NCBI GenBank assembly: GCA_948099385.1
Contig: CANUEZ040000180.1
Location: 2,791,001 to 2,855,000, forward strand
DNA: 64,000 bases
Origin: Fasciola hepatica
Taxonomy: Eukaryota; Platyhelminthes; Trematoda; Plagiorchiida; Fasciolidae
Direction: 5' to 3'
Below are positions 12,151 to 22,330 of this stretch, piece after piece. A model generated the notes under the pieces. It worked only from the letters and a program-made list of their open reading frames with translations, was not told where the DNA came from and ran no database searches. A program made the translations under genes and the position numbers. The number at the start of each line of letters is the position of its first letter. Within the stretch, counting starts at the first letter, position 1.

Positions 12151-12810
12151 CAAAGCATCCACTACAGGGAAGTTGAAAGGGAGAACCACCATGTGTGTAG
12201 TGATTATAACCTATCCCTATTCGAAAACCTGGTGAGGCCTTCTGAATTAAATTATTGCAGTCAAACACAATATACACATTTAGCCCGTAGTCGGATTGGT
12301 GGTGTTGATTTGGCTAATTAATAAAAGACCGGTCTAAGCTGAACAGCATTTGTGTTTAGTAATGAGTTGTCGAACAAAAGAATGTGCGTAAGAAGGAAAG
12401 TGTATTCAAGCACGCCGTACGATAAGCGGTAGTTTGGACCGCAACGAAGTGTTGTATTGCAGTTGGTTAACTGATCTCTGGTTGGAAGTGGGATGCCGCT
12501 TGTTACTGAAGTACGTAGCGAGCTTTCTTGCTGACATAACTGAATTCATCGGTTTATTATTTACCACTTCATGACATATTTAGGTTTGGCGATTAGGGAT
12601 AGAAGAAAAGTTATGGCCTTAGAGAGTCTACAGCATCTTATTCGCTGTTGGAGTGGTAACACTCTCAACGGTTCACATCAGCGATATTTTGAAATAAGAT
12701 TTACATGCCTTCAGTGCGTTTTGTATGTACCATGTGGATCGTATTTTTCATTCCTCTAACAATCCCTACAGATTCAAGTTTTTTAATTGTTTGATATATT
12801 CAGACGGAAT
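12151..12810. other. LACTB2 intron, nothing recognised
   Basis: Only short frames without similarity to anything I know. Lies between repeat X copy 2 and the second family C fragment. Confidence 0.4.
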
Positions 12811-12995
12811 TGGTATCGGTAACATTAACTTGTTGCCGCATGCAATTAGACTGTGGGAAAGCAATCTGAACCACTAGCTTCATAGCATCTAAACTAAACT
12901 AAACCCTTGCAGAGCACCGAAGAATTGACTACATGTTGATATTTGCCCCTCGATAATCTTGGTTCCAGGGAAGCTTTTACCGGCGAGAATTTTTT
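12811..12995 (+). pseudogene. family C LINE fragment, inverted partner of 7,980-8,125
   Basis: AACATTAACTTGTTGCCGCA, AGACTGTGGGAAA, CAATCTG and CGATAATCTTGGTT align in order with the reverse complement of 8,125-7,980 (the latter has ...TACCGCA and CGATAATCTCGGTT). Both carry many differences, so this is an older fragment of the same repeat in the opposite orientation. No open frame remains. Confidence 0.55.
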
Positions 12996-13439
12996 TTCAG
13001 TATGCAAAGTATGCGATGTAAGCTATCAGGCTGGCCTCTCTGGGTCCAAGAGGATTTTTCGATGATTTGCCTACTGAGGAGCATAAAAGTAGTCCGGCAC
13101 AGAATGCAGTTCAGATGGGCTGGGACACATTTCCAAAATTTTTTTCGCGACTTAAACACACTGTGCAAGAGCTTTATGGAAATGAACTTCTTCGATATAC
13201 CCTTCAACAGAGAACTGTGCAGTTGACTGAGTCGAACGCTGCTTTTAGTCCAAGAAAAACTGAGATGGCGAGTCTACGGACGCTGTGCCTAAGTTCTAAA
13301 AATTTTCAGAGTGAAGATGTGATCAATGCTATCTTGACCAGGTCTAAACGCAACTTGGTTTTCACTGTCATCCGATAGACCGTCAATAATAATACCAGCC
13401 AGCAGTTTAGACAATGCTAACCAGAATTATTCCCCTGTG

Positions 13440-14860
13440 GTTTTCACAGGAGGACCTGTCGCCTTTCTTGTAGATCGGTACGATCACTAATTCATATCAA
13501 CTCCTCGGAACATGTTCCTCGATCCATATAAAATCAAGGAGTTTTGTCAACTCCGATGACAATGCTGGACCACCATCTTTGTAAATAGATGAAGGGAACC
13601 CATCCGATCCACTAGCCTTATGTCGTTTGATATAGCTTATTTCACAGAGAACATCCACTTCTGACGGGGGATTTTTATCTAAATGCAGAACTTTAACCTT
13701 CGTGCTAATCCGCACACCTGTTGTGGATAAAGGCCAGCTAAACCGTCCCTCGAAAGGCTCTGCCCAACGATCTAGACGATCCTTCTGAGTCTGAATCAGC
13801 GGGTCTCCCGTCTATGATCAATCCCCTGGGACCTTCCTTTCGTGGACCGGTGTTTCTAATTAGACAGGAAAGGTAGCAGCTGTTCCGAATCGCCGCAGTT
13901 TTTCCATCTTCTTACGCTTCGCAGTCCACCACTGCTCACGATTATTTCTTTGATATCGAGTCAGTCGACGTTTAAGCCATCTCCGTGCTTCATCGTACAT
14001 GGAATCCGGAGGAATCGATTTGCGCGCATCTAACAGTGCAACTGAGGATGCATATATTCATCTCTACAGTATGTGTGTGTGTGTATACGTGTGTGGTTCT
14101 TTGGCCTTCAGCAGCATTAACAGCCTCACGTATGGCCTCCTTGATCTTTGTCCATCTCTCTTTTGGGTCCTGAACATTTAACTGCAGCGATAACTTGGTG
14201 GATAATTCTGTTTGGAAAACAGATCAACGGTTACCGTCCAGTAACAATCGCTGAGGTTGCTTAACTTTGGCGTCGATTCGTTCACCAACGAGACGTACGC
14301 TGAATCACGCGCGAACAAGAGCGTCATCAGTGTCCATATACGTGAACCAAAATGATCAACAATCTTGAGTTGGTCTGCATCAGCGGTAACCGATGGCAAC
14401 ATGGTTGATCTGAGTTCAACTACGTGAAGCGCAGGAGAACGCCAATTTAGTCGGTGCCGCTTTCCGTGCCAGAAATGTGTACTCGCTAGGAATATAGTTG
14501 GGTGAGTCGATCACCGTTATCGGTTCGACCCGCTAAAATGCTAAATTGACCTCCTATACTCCTCCGTCTCGCTCAGACTTCGAACTTCAACATTGAAATT
14601 GTCGGAAAAATGCGGTATGTCCGTAATGCGCGCGCTGTGGAGCAGTTGCGACAAGTCATGGTAGAAATCGTCTGGTTTCAGGATAGCCGAAGTCAGTTGG
14701 GAGACACATAGAAACGATGAACAAGCGTTGACACTTCAGTTTGTTTCTGTTGACATGCACAGAACCATCCAACGGCAGTGCACATACACGACTGCTGACT
14801 GGGATCCAGCCGAGCAGCGCACGTTCATTCCTCATGACCAAAGTGATGCCAACGGCAGCC
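13440..14860 (-). pseudogene. degenerate LINE (family D): endonuclease and linker remnants
   Basis: Three pieces lie in order on the minus strand. At 14,841-14,656, NERALLGWIPVSSRVCALPL followed by DGSVHV matches the late endonuclease segment (DWISVNSRLCAVRLQGSV in family A here). At 14,402-14,178 there is a linker-like frame. At 13,715-13,497, NPPSEVDVLCEISYIKRHKA then SGSDGFPSSIYKDGGPALS has the typical pre-RT region in which element proteins read PPS..EV...I..LK..KA.G.D..P. Frames are interrupted and a TG microsatellite lies at 14,069-14,096, so the copy is dead. A second piece of this family is at 62,560-62,815. Confidence 0.65.
14069..14096. repeat. (TG)n microsatellite inside a LINE remnant
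   Basis: GTATGTGTGTGTGTGTATAC followed by GTGTGTGG. It interrupts the family D element. Confidence 0.85.
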
Positions 14861-15189
14861 TAGTTACGAACACTGGATACCGAATCTCCTGACACGTGAA
14901 GAGTGAAACGAGAAGCGGATTTTATATCCGGGGTGCGGTGTTATTAACGAAACCGGGTCTTATACGCGTGCTTCGGAGACACAATACACAGATATTTCAA
15001 AGGTCCTAAGAGTCCTAGCTGGGACAGCTTGTTATCCAGTTTACCAAAGTGTGCGAAGGTTAAAAGCAGCTGAGTTAAGAGAATGCGTAGGTCTAAAAAT
15101 CGATTCTTTATTCCCTCCTATCTCTATTTTTCTATCCTAACCTTGAATTGTAAGTCCTCGTTTATGACTCATTGTGGCTTCTCGTATTC

Positions 15190-15815
15190 ATTTATAACCG
15201 GGATGAGAAGCATAATTTGCAGAAGTATTTTTTTCCTAGGGTTTGTTGGAGATTTCTGGGCGAATCATATTTCGCGGCTGCCCACGCTATAGAAAGAGGT
15301 TCTACTTTGGTAACCCTAACCCGGACCTTTGCTTCAGCGGTCTGACCCCAAGTCTGATGCGTTACCACAGCACGGGAACGTGACCGAAGCAAACGTGAAG
15401 AAACTTCTTCTGATCTGTCACGTGAAACCTGATTGTTGCAACAATTCTGTCTTGTATTCGCTGGTGCTTTGTCGTCGATCCGCTTTTCGGATTCGGCCCT
15501 CAGTCCCATGCCCCCAACGGAGCAAGCGGAGCGTGGACGGGACAGCATCCTTTGTGCTGGATGCTGTCCAGCTCAGGCGGGCGCTAGCTACTCAGTGAAC
15601 TGAGATTACTTCTCCCAACCCATGTACTCCACTCATACCTCTACCTAGTGGAGGTTTTTAGACCAGTAAACTGTTTCTCTCCGTGTTTATTTGCAAGAGT
15701 GTCTTCTTCAGGGGCGTAGTGGATAAAACCAGAGGTTTCTCACCAACTGGGTCAGACAGACTAAACTTCGTCTATCCTCTACCCATCGACGTGTCAGGCA
15801 TGAATGAATCTTCGG
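15190..15815 (-). repeat. unclassified 0.6-kb dispersed repeat (R0.6), copy 1
   Basis: Read on the minus strand it shares an ordered set of strings with 25,229-25,840 (+) and 61,905-62,440 (+). Examples are GAAGATTCATTCATGCC (15,812 side), CACGGAGAGAAAC, AGCTGGACA, GATGCTGTCCCGTCCACG, GCTTGCTCC, AGCGGATCGA, GTTTCACGTGACAGATCAGA, AGAAGTTTCTTCACG and CCCAGAAATCTCCA. No protein similarity is recognised, although a 118-residue frame crosses it. It has no inverted repeats, no RT motif and no obvious tRNA head. Confidence 0.7.
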
Positions 15816-16484
15816 CTTAAATAAGTCATCTTGCGTTGCTATTTTGGGTTATGGAGACACACAAGGTTTACGCCTTTTTAGTTTAGGTTAATGTCGTATA
15901 ATAAGACGAGATCAGTGATTCTCTACTCCTATGCAACGACCTCTGTTCTGTGACGTTAATCCTTGTTACATTTTCAAAATCTTTCAGGGAACTTATCACT
16001 GACATTGGGAGCACTACTTATGCGCAAATGTACTTTGGCGTCTTTGGACACGTCGCACAATCAGAGTCAATCTTTTAAGTCACAACAGGCTTTTTAATGT
16101 TGAATTTATGGTTGAAAAAATTGTGCAGACTCTACAATTAATTGTTGTAGCTGTTTTCAGGTTTCGGAACTGAAAGCTGCTAGTGAGGTTTCGAACCTCT
16201 AGGGTCCAACTTTCAACACCGTATGCTAATGTTGTCATCCGTCAATGTCCGTTGGCTCTGGCAATCATCTACCGATCAGCACCCTGGTTTGCTTTTCATT
16301 AGGCGCCTTGCACGAACGCATTTTCTTATCCCATGCATCCGCATAAGCTCAGTGGTAGGTGCACGCTATATCCTTAAAAGCCTACTACTAAGTCAAACGA
16401 TCAGCAACGATGACCCTAAAACTCGTAGTCAAGACCAACATAAGGTCCTTACAGGTTTTGGGCTTAGTGCCAAGCTATCTACCA
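15816..16484. other. LACTB2 intron, nothing recognised
   Basis: The long frame that opens at 16,223 continues through the splice acceptor into the exon at 16,613. Its first part includes a tRNA-like repeat and a TG tract and is intronic, not coding. Confidence 0.45.
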
Positions 16485-16575
16485 TCAATGTAATCGGTGG
16501 TGGTGGTGGCGTGGCTCGAAGCCCGTACCTCCACAGTGATAAACGTCTATACCACTCGGCCACCTCCTGCACGTG
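16485..16575 (-). repeat. tRNA-like SINE head
   Basis: On the minus strand GAGGTGGCCGAGTGGTATAG (A-box-like TGGCCGAGTGG) is followed about 30 bases later by CGGGCTTCGAGCCACG (B-box-like GGCTTCGAGCC). The pattern resembles a class II or Leu/Ser-type tRNA head, but the acceptor stem does not close and no CCA-side pairing is seen. A SINE or tRNA pseudogene is more likely than a working tRNA. Confidence 0.5.
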
Positions 16576-16590
16576 GAACATGATCGCATC

Positions 16591-16604
16591 TGTGTGTGTG
16601 TGTG
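16591..16604 (+). repeat. (TG)7 tract ending 6 bases before a splice-acceptor AG
   Basis: TGTGTGTGTGTGTG is followed by CTTTGCAG. It occupies the place of the polypyrimidine tract of the 9.7-kb intron. (UG)n next to an acceptor is a known binding site for CELF- and TDP-43-type proteins in animals; a role here is inference. Confidence 0.75.
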
Positions 16605-16612
16605 CTTTGCAG

Positions 16613-16892
16613 ACTCTTGCGCGTCAATTTTCTATTCGGTCCGATGGAGCCGCCATACCTGTGTACAAGTATCCAGGTGGTCCAAGTCTGAAGGCACTCC
16701 GGTTTTTCGAAGGCCCGTTGATCGATTTGCACAGCAGCTCGGTGATAAGTGTATCGCATGGGCAGTCGAACGAATTACCACCGGTGCGATTGCATGTTTA
16801 CCCAAGTCCAGGCCACACCGAGGATCACGTATGTCTATTGCTTCGAGCTGATGACCGGCCTGTCCATTTGTTCACGGGCGACCTAATCTTGG
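16613..16892 (+). CDS. LACTB2: LACTB2-like endoribonuclease, exon with PGHT and FTGD motifs
   Basis: This 280-nt exon encodes about 93 residues (phase 0 in, phase 1 out). It begins TLARQFSIRSDGAAIPVYKY and carries FFEGPLIDLH, YPSPGHTEDHVCLLLRADD and LFTGDLILG. Vertebrate LACTB2 has YTPGHTDDHMALLL and FSGDCILGEG at the same places; the H of PGHT and the D of TGD are zinc ligands of the fold. The acceptor is CTTTGCAG at 16,605-16,612 after a (TG)n tract; the donor is GGTAAGT at 16,893. A loop between the start and PGHT is longer than in vertebrates (HGQSNELPPVR). The frame remains open both upstream and downstream, but similarity stops exactly at the splice signals. Confidence 0.9.
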
Positions 16893-16984
16893 GTAAGTAT
16901 GATCTCACTCGTTCACCCACCGCACTACCCGAACCACCCCTGGGGGTATTTTTGTGGGTCCTTTAGTTTTACTCCTTGTGAACC

Positions 16985-17165
16985 TAAGTTTATTCTGTAC
17001 GAAACCATAAATTACGCAGTATCAACACTCAGTTCATCGTTAGAAACCATGGGAGCACACTGCAACTGTTTCATCCTTGTTAGAATTCAAAAGCTGCACA
17101 GATCCACCGAGGCCCCACTAGGACTCGAATCCGTAGTAGACGATTGTGAGTCAAACATTATCACC
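16985..17165 (-). repeat. tRNA-derived SINE, family S1, copy 1
   Basis: On the minus strand it reads CACAATCGTCTACTACGGAT, TCGAGTCC (B box), GGGGCCTCGGTGGAT, AACAAGGATGAAAC and CCATGGTTTCTAACGATG. These strings align in order with the plus-strand copy at 26,773-26,960. Lies in the LACTB2 intron. Confidence 0.75.
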
Positions 17166-17317
17166 AGGGCTGGCTCTCAACGATTTGCTTAACAGCAACA
17201 CCAGATTATATGGCGGGCGCTTTTTAATCCCTGATTTTCAGCGGTCAAAGCCAGTCACTCGCACAGTAATCGACTTTTATGGTAGATGTCTTCGTCGTGG
17301 AGACTGAAGAGTACCGA

Positions 17318-17440
17318 TGGGTACTGTTCTCCGTGAAAGAGCACTGTCGCTGATGATTCCTAACATGGATGAAATGAATGTACACTGTTTCCATAGATTT
17401 TAATGATGGGTTGACTCGTGAAACTGCACGGTAATTCATT
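17318..17440 (+). repeat. SINE family S1, 3' part only
   Basis: CGCTGATGATTCCTAACATG, GATGAAATGAATG and CATAGATTTTAATGATGGG align with the tail half of the 26,773-26,960 SINE (CTGATGATTCCCAACAAGG, CCATGGTTTTCAATGGTG). The tRNA-like head is absent. Confidence 0.65.
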
Positions 17441-17855
17441 TCATGTGCAGTTTGACTGACTAAGTCTACTCTGTTTGCCGTCATCAGGGTTTATTGGATG
17501 GCACAACAAATTCCTGACCTTTGACTATACCTTTTACACCTCAAGTGAAGTTGTCATAACTTCAATTGAATCCTACGTAACTTCAAATGAAGCCCGAATG
17601 GCATCGCTCTGCAAACACAGACATGATTGGCTTGGCAGTGGTCGCTTGTCACCTCCCACGAAATCTCTCTGCCCCGTGATCACCGACATCGCGATGGTAG
17701 CTGGTGAGCTGAATTCTCGTTGATACATGTAATAGTGCGGGCAGGGGGCTACAAGGGGAGAGATGTGACCACTGAGTTGACCGCGGGATTGAAGGGCAAA
17801 GGACCAGGGACAAACTGGGACGGCCAACAAAGCAACGGCGTCAGTTGACCTTGAC

Positions 17856-17887
17856 TGTGTGCGTGTATGTGTGTGTGTGTGTGTGTA
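17856..17887. repeat. (TG)n microsatellite
   Basis: TG dinucleotides with one CG and one TA interruption, inside the LACTB2 intron. Confidence 0.9.
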
Positions 17888-17959
17888 GCTAAATAAAACT
17901 GGTCCAATCCATACACGTGACTAAGCTGCGTTCTGTGTGGAGCCTGGTCACTCGTGAAA

Positions 17960-18360
17960 TGACCAGTTCATCTTAACGAAGATGAGTTTGGCAACGAGAC
18001 GCACATTTCATGCACCTGACACCAAGTCCAGCGTCTTGAACGCGTATGAAGCTGGGGACGACTGTTGCCTGGTAGATGAAGCACTGGGTGTCAAGAGGAA
18101 ACTGCAGTGACCTGGATTACGAGAAACAAGGCAGCACATTCCATGTTTACTCATGGTGGGAAACATGTTAAACGTTTGTCTGATCATAAATTAGAGGAGC
18201 TAATTTCCTGGATTGAAGCAGAGCCCACACTAACGCTTTCGGCACTGCATCTCCGATTGGAGGTTGGATCTCGGGGATCCCCGAAAGCTCCACCAGGTCC
18301 TCGAAATCCTCCAGGAAGATCCGGATACTAGCAACGGCCGAGGCAGTTACCATCCACCTC
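17960..18360 (+). pseudogene. IS630/Tc1-mariner-type transposase, N-terminal helix-turn-helix remnant
   Basis: In one plus frame from about 17,982 the sequence reads MSLATRRTFHAPDTKSSVLN then AYEAGDDCCLVDEALGVKR. In the frame from 18,107 it continues VTWITRNK... KRLSDHKLEELISWIEAEPT then LTLSALHLRLE. This is the N-terminal DNA-binding region of IS630/Tc1-like transposases: two helix-turn-helix units with an 'L......L..WI...PTLTL..L...L' second unit. The reading frame is broken near 18,105 and ends soon after 18,330, so only the N-terminus survives. It lies head-on to the minus-strand transposase relic at 18,700-19,600 and overlaps it in domain content, so the two are separate copies or a rearranged pair. 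Confidence 0.6.
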
Positions 18361-18699
18361 TCGAAGCCTGAGCTTCACGCGCAGCGAAAATTAGTCCGAG
18401 CACTCCAACTCCAGTAGCCAACAGTCAACTGTGTTGCACAGGAGGGCGTAGCTGTGACGTAAGCTAATTAGAACCGGTTACATAATCTAGTCATTCGCAC
18501 GTGTTTCCTTCCCCCCTCACCCTAATTTCTCCGTAGTCAGACTTTTCCCAACTCTTCTTATTAATTCGTCTTCATATGAATGTGATTGTAATGGCTTGAG
18601 AATGAAATCACCGATAACATATGTTCACTACAACTGGTGTTCTCAGAATCAAAATAAATTCACAATAAATCGGTTTCATTAAAGTCTCTCATTTAGTAC

Positions 18700-19600
18700 T
18701 GCTTTGTGTGACTGACGAAGTTTTAACACAGAAAACCATTGAACTCATTGATGGCGTCTCTTGCAATTTTCTCCAGAAATAATGTTTGCCACTCGATCTT
18801 AGTTATTGTGGTATCTGGAGACTCTCGCAACATTGTCGTGTGTCCAAGTGACACTACTCTTTGTTCTCGACTTCAAAACACTCCAAATGTTTTCTGTGGG
18901 ATTCAACATGGGATAAAACGGACTTAACCGAAGCAATTCAGCTTGGGCATGGTTCTGTTCCGCGAAAACAGATTCCGTTTTCTAGTGACATGGGGCGTTA
19001 TCAGTTTCTCCAAGATTTTCCAGAGCCGTTGCTTGTGCATTTCACTTGTGTAAGGCCCACATTTGATTTCAATATCCACTGTACCCCGTCCACTCATAGC
19101 TCCAATTATGTTCAGGTTCATTCCACGTGAATTAACCGTCTTCGTAACAGCCCGTTCATCCAGGTATAATCTTCCGATCAGAAAACGGTTTTTGGTCTCC
19201 AAATTCAACATTTTTTCTACGTAAGATTTTCGCGCCTTTTTGTTGATATCAGTATTGGTACGAACGGGTACCGGAAGCACTGATTTGCTGGTTATCAACC
19301 TCCCATCTAGGTATGCACTAATGGTGGAAACACCGACAGCTTTTTTCATATCCCACGTACATCCGGATTCTTACTTCATCCAGAGTGATCGTTCCATCTT
19401 CAGATATCCACTCCGAAATTTTATCTACTTCAAATTCAAAAAACATTCCGCTTCGTCCCCTTTTTTTCTTCGGAATTAACTGATCATTCAAAGAACTTAT
19501 CCAAGATTGGATCGTTTTATATCTGACTCCACAACATCTAGTGTTTTGCCAGTCCTCGCCCTCGTTATTTGCATCAACGACTCGCGTACGTATTTCAGGT
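18700..19600 (-). pseudogene. IS630/Tc1-mariner-type transposase relic, catalytic half
   Basis: On the minus strand, FEFEVDKISEWISEDGTITL (about 19,440-19,380) is the second helix-turn-helix. After a frameshift comes GVSTISAYLDGRLITSK. Then YLDERAVTKTV...SRGMNLNIIGAMSGRG (about 19,165-19,080) fits the first catalytic-aspartate block, normally VFIDE.......RG.N...IGA. It ends with LNPTENIWSVLKSR (about 18,905-18,860), the conserved NP-EN-W--LK block that carries the last acidic catalytic residue. Several stops and frameshifts make it inactive. The second catalytic D block (DNAxxH) is not clear. No TIRs were found. Lies antisense in the LACTB2 intron. Confidence 0.75.
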
Positions 19601-20575
19601 ATATATCATGCGTACGAACCTCACTGTTTCGAATTCACAGCCTCACAGTTTATCCAAGGTAAAATGAACAATATACATTATTTCCAAATATTTACTGACC
19701 TTTTCCGTTGGAAGGAATTTTTGCCGATTAAACAGGTCCTTCACTTATGCTCAGCTTTCTGGATGAACTGCAGTTCGGATTAGGGCTGTCAGACACGGAC
19801 ACCGTGGTTGCGAAAGGAAAATGATCTCGGAGCCGACTCAAAATGGTTTTATACGCCAATTTATCGGCTCTGTAGACGGATTTCACTTATGTGACAATTA
19901 ATACGAAGCAGACATACCCACTACCCACCACCACCTGGGCGTGAATCCAATGTACAAAAGTCCAGTAGGTACACGCCTCTATCTGTTAGCCAAACCTCAG
20001 TTCACATATCGATCTGAATCGATCACGGAATGACGCTGTTTCGAGGCCAGTAGCTTAGGTTTTTGTGGATATGTAGCGTTGGTTACACAAAATACAGAAA
20101 AACACTCTCATAGTTCTTGCACCTGCGAGTCTCTACATTTTGACATCAGAAGTGTTGCCCAACTGCCACTCAGAGACCGAGCCGAACTACAGTCTATCAT
20201 TCGTATGCCCCAATTTTTGTTATCCCCGCGCGGCAACGAAGACTGATTGAAATTTGGATACTTTTACTCCATTGTACCCGCACTGCAGCCCTCTCTTGAA
20301 GTCAGTGTTTGACCGCAGTGTGATTTCACGCGTTTCGTCCACTTCACTTACTTGGAACACGCACAGCTGACTGAGAAGCCTGCCTCTGTCTGCTGGTCAT
20401 GTTAGTGATGGTCTATCGATTACCCTGGTTTGGTTACATGACAACTGCTAAGGTTCTTAGCATGGGTCGCAACAAAGTCGTATCCACCTTCGTAATTGTA
20501 GAGGCACGTTATGGTACGATGCGCAGACGGTGGGCATTCGGTGTGGCCACCTACGCGAAATGTGTAAGGATGATT
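19601..20575. other. LACTB2 intron, nothing recognised
   Basis: No coding similarity, no repeat partner found in the window. Confidence 0.4.
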
Positions 20576-20579
20576 GTTG

Positions 20580-20760
20580 CGCCGGTCTTTAGACCAATCA
20601 GAAGATCTCAAACAGCCAATCGGGCGTCACTTGCGAATAATTTTGGACATTTAATGGAAAATCCAATAGCATTTTTAGTATGCAATAGTTCAGCGGCGCA
20701 CGGTGGATTCAGACCGGCGACACGCTCCACAGCTTGGCTATCGCGGCGCGGCAGTCGATT
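20580..20760 (-). repeat. SINE family S4, third copy
   Basis: CATTTAATGGAAAATCCA, TAGCATTTTTAGTATG and GGATTCAGACCGGCGACAC match, in order, the reverse complement of the 2,500-2,700 SINE (TTTAATGGAGAATCCA, TGCATTTTTCACATC, GGAATCGAACCGGAGACAC). Diverged by roughly a quarter. Confidence 0.5.
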
Positions 20761-20764
20761 GTGA

Positions 20765-21901
20765 GTAGCGCAAGTGAATATCCGATCATGCGCTTTTGCA
20801 GGTAATGCATTCTATGAATATTATTCCTAATACTGTTTACCCAGCTTCGAAACAATATGAAAATAGTGCAGGGGTGGAGTACGCATACTACTTATCGAAT
20901 AAGTAAGTAGCCAATTGTTCAAAACACAATTATGGACAATTTTGGAAAGACAATAAATGCCATTTAAACTGAACGCAATAAGATGAAGAAAAGCGTACGA
21001 ACCATATGATTGCATCCTCCGATTTCATTATGGCTTGCTTCGAGTGAAATGGACAGCTGGTATGCAAATAAGCATTGTTGTTACGGTTGATTTATACTAC
21101 TGAAATGCAAACGGGTGGTTTACGGTACTCAACACATTTATCCGGCATATTTTGTAGACTATTACATTAGGAAGAAGATTTCTCTGCTTCCGGAGCACCT
21201 CAGTTCCTTGGTGTGGAACATATTGTTTGTATATGATGCGGTGTGTCCGTTACCAATAATTGCACAAAACTTATTGGTCCGACGTGTTTTGGAGACCTTC
21301 TCTTCTGATTGACGGATAGTACGGCCAACCACCTCTTAACAGATTGTTCTTCTCAGCTTATCGGTCCGCAGTCCCGTCGCTCGCGATCCTTTTGTCTCTA
21401 GCCTCGATGTCGGTTTCGGACAGGTGATACTTACGCATTAAATGACTCACGCTGATAGCTCCATTTTGCTGTCAGAGACAGGCTGGGTGTTGTCTATGGA
21501 CCAATTAGCCTCACGTCATTGTTATGGTTTTCGATTATTCTCAATAGTACAGTTGACCGCTAAAGCCATGGAATATGCCCCTTCCACTGCACCCATGCTC
21601 ATGTATGAATTAAAAAACCGACACTGACTGAAATACCCAAGCCCATTTTCATTTTCAGACCGAAAATCAAACGAATGAGCATGTTCACTCGGCCTCGTGC
21701 CATTTTCACTCTTTTTCTTCTTCTCTTGACTCACTTGCCGCTCTTGCTGATAGCCCGTCCCTGATCACCACTTCCCTCACTTTTTTAAATTTTCCCCAGT
21801 GATTATTCCGATAGGAATGATTTGATGTCATGTTGTACCCATTCACTGGAATATGCAGAGGCAGCACGTGTGTTTGGCATCTTTTGTTTTCTCTCAATCA
21901 G
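20765..21901. other. LACTB2 intron, nothing recognised, ends in a good acceptor
   Basis: The last 20 bases are pyrimidine-rich (TTTTGTTTTCTCTCAATCAG) and form the acceptor of the exon starting at 21,902. No other feature seen. Confidence 0.45.
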
Positions 21902-22104
21902 GTCAAGGAAGTACTACGGTGCATGATCTTGTCGCGTACATGGATTCGTTGGAACAAACCCGTCGTTTGGTTTCCAAGTGTAAGCAGGAATCCGCCAAAC
22001 AAGGAGAAGAATTTACCTTGTGCCCGGCGCACGGCATCGAAGTGCGGCAATGTGTGGAAAAGGTGGACGAGTATATAACCAACCGGAAATCACGAATAAA
22101 CAAA
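21902..22104 (+). CDS. LACTB2: LACTB2-like endoribonuclease, exon with the last zinc histidine
   Basis: This 203-nt exon is phase 1 in and phase 0 out. Joined to the last G of the previous exon it gives ILG-QGSTTVHDLVAYMDSL, which matches the vertebrate ILGEGTTVFEDLYDYMNSL exactly in spacing. It continues FTLCPAHGIEVRQCVEKVDE then YITNRKSRINK. The histidine of CPAHG corresponds to the histidine of the family YPGHG motif, a zinc ligand; the glycine before it is alanine here. The donor is AAA/GTGCGT at 22,105, weaker than the other donors of this gene. The intron that follows is 1.24 kb. Confidence 0.9.
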
Positions 22105-22214
22105 GTGCGTGCCTGGTGAATTACAAAAAGATTGTCCCGATTTCTGATGATTCTTTGTTTATCTCCGTTCTGTTATATCATAAAGATTCCATAGTTCGGG
22201 AAGCGGGTCGCGGC

Positions 22215-22330
22215 CAATTAGAGGCTTCCATTTAGGGAAAGTGACCGGTGGCGACAGAAGCAGCAGGATTCGAATCTGGGACTGGTGGGTCTTGAATTCA
22301 ACATGATGAACTTTTGACCACCGCCGGTCG
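22215..22330 (-). repeat. tRNA-like SINE fragment
   Basis: On the minus strand CAGATTCGAATCCTGCTGC is a good B box and lies close to CACCGGTCACTTTCCC. Its order resembles the fragment at 1,040-1,150. Lies in the last LACTB2 intron. Confidence 0.45.

Noticed and set aside
16223..16612. N-terminal part of the 247-residue frame containing the LACTB2 exon
   Set aside because: It includes a tRNA-like repeat and a TG microsatellite and ends at a clear acceptor; intronic read-through.
16613..16892. Bacterial beta-lactamase (antibiotic resistance) identity for the metallo-beta-lactamase fold gene
   Set aside because: Exon structure and the motif set (GTNSYLVG, THWHPDH, PGHTEDH, LFTGD, GSTTVHDL) fit the LACTB2 ribonuclease branch, not secreted beta-lactamases.
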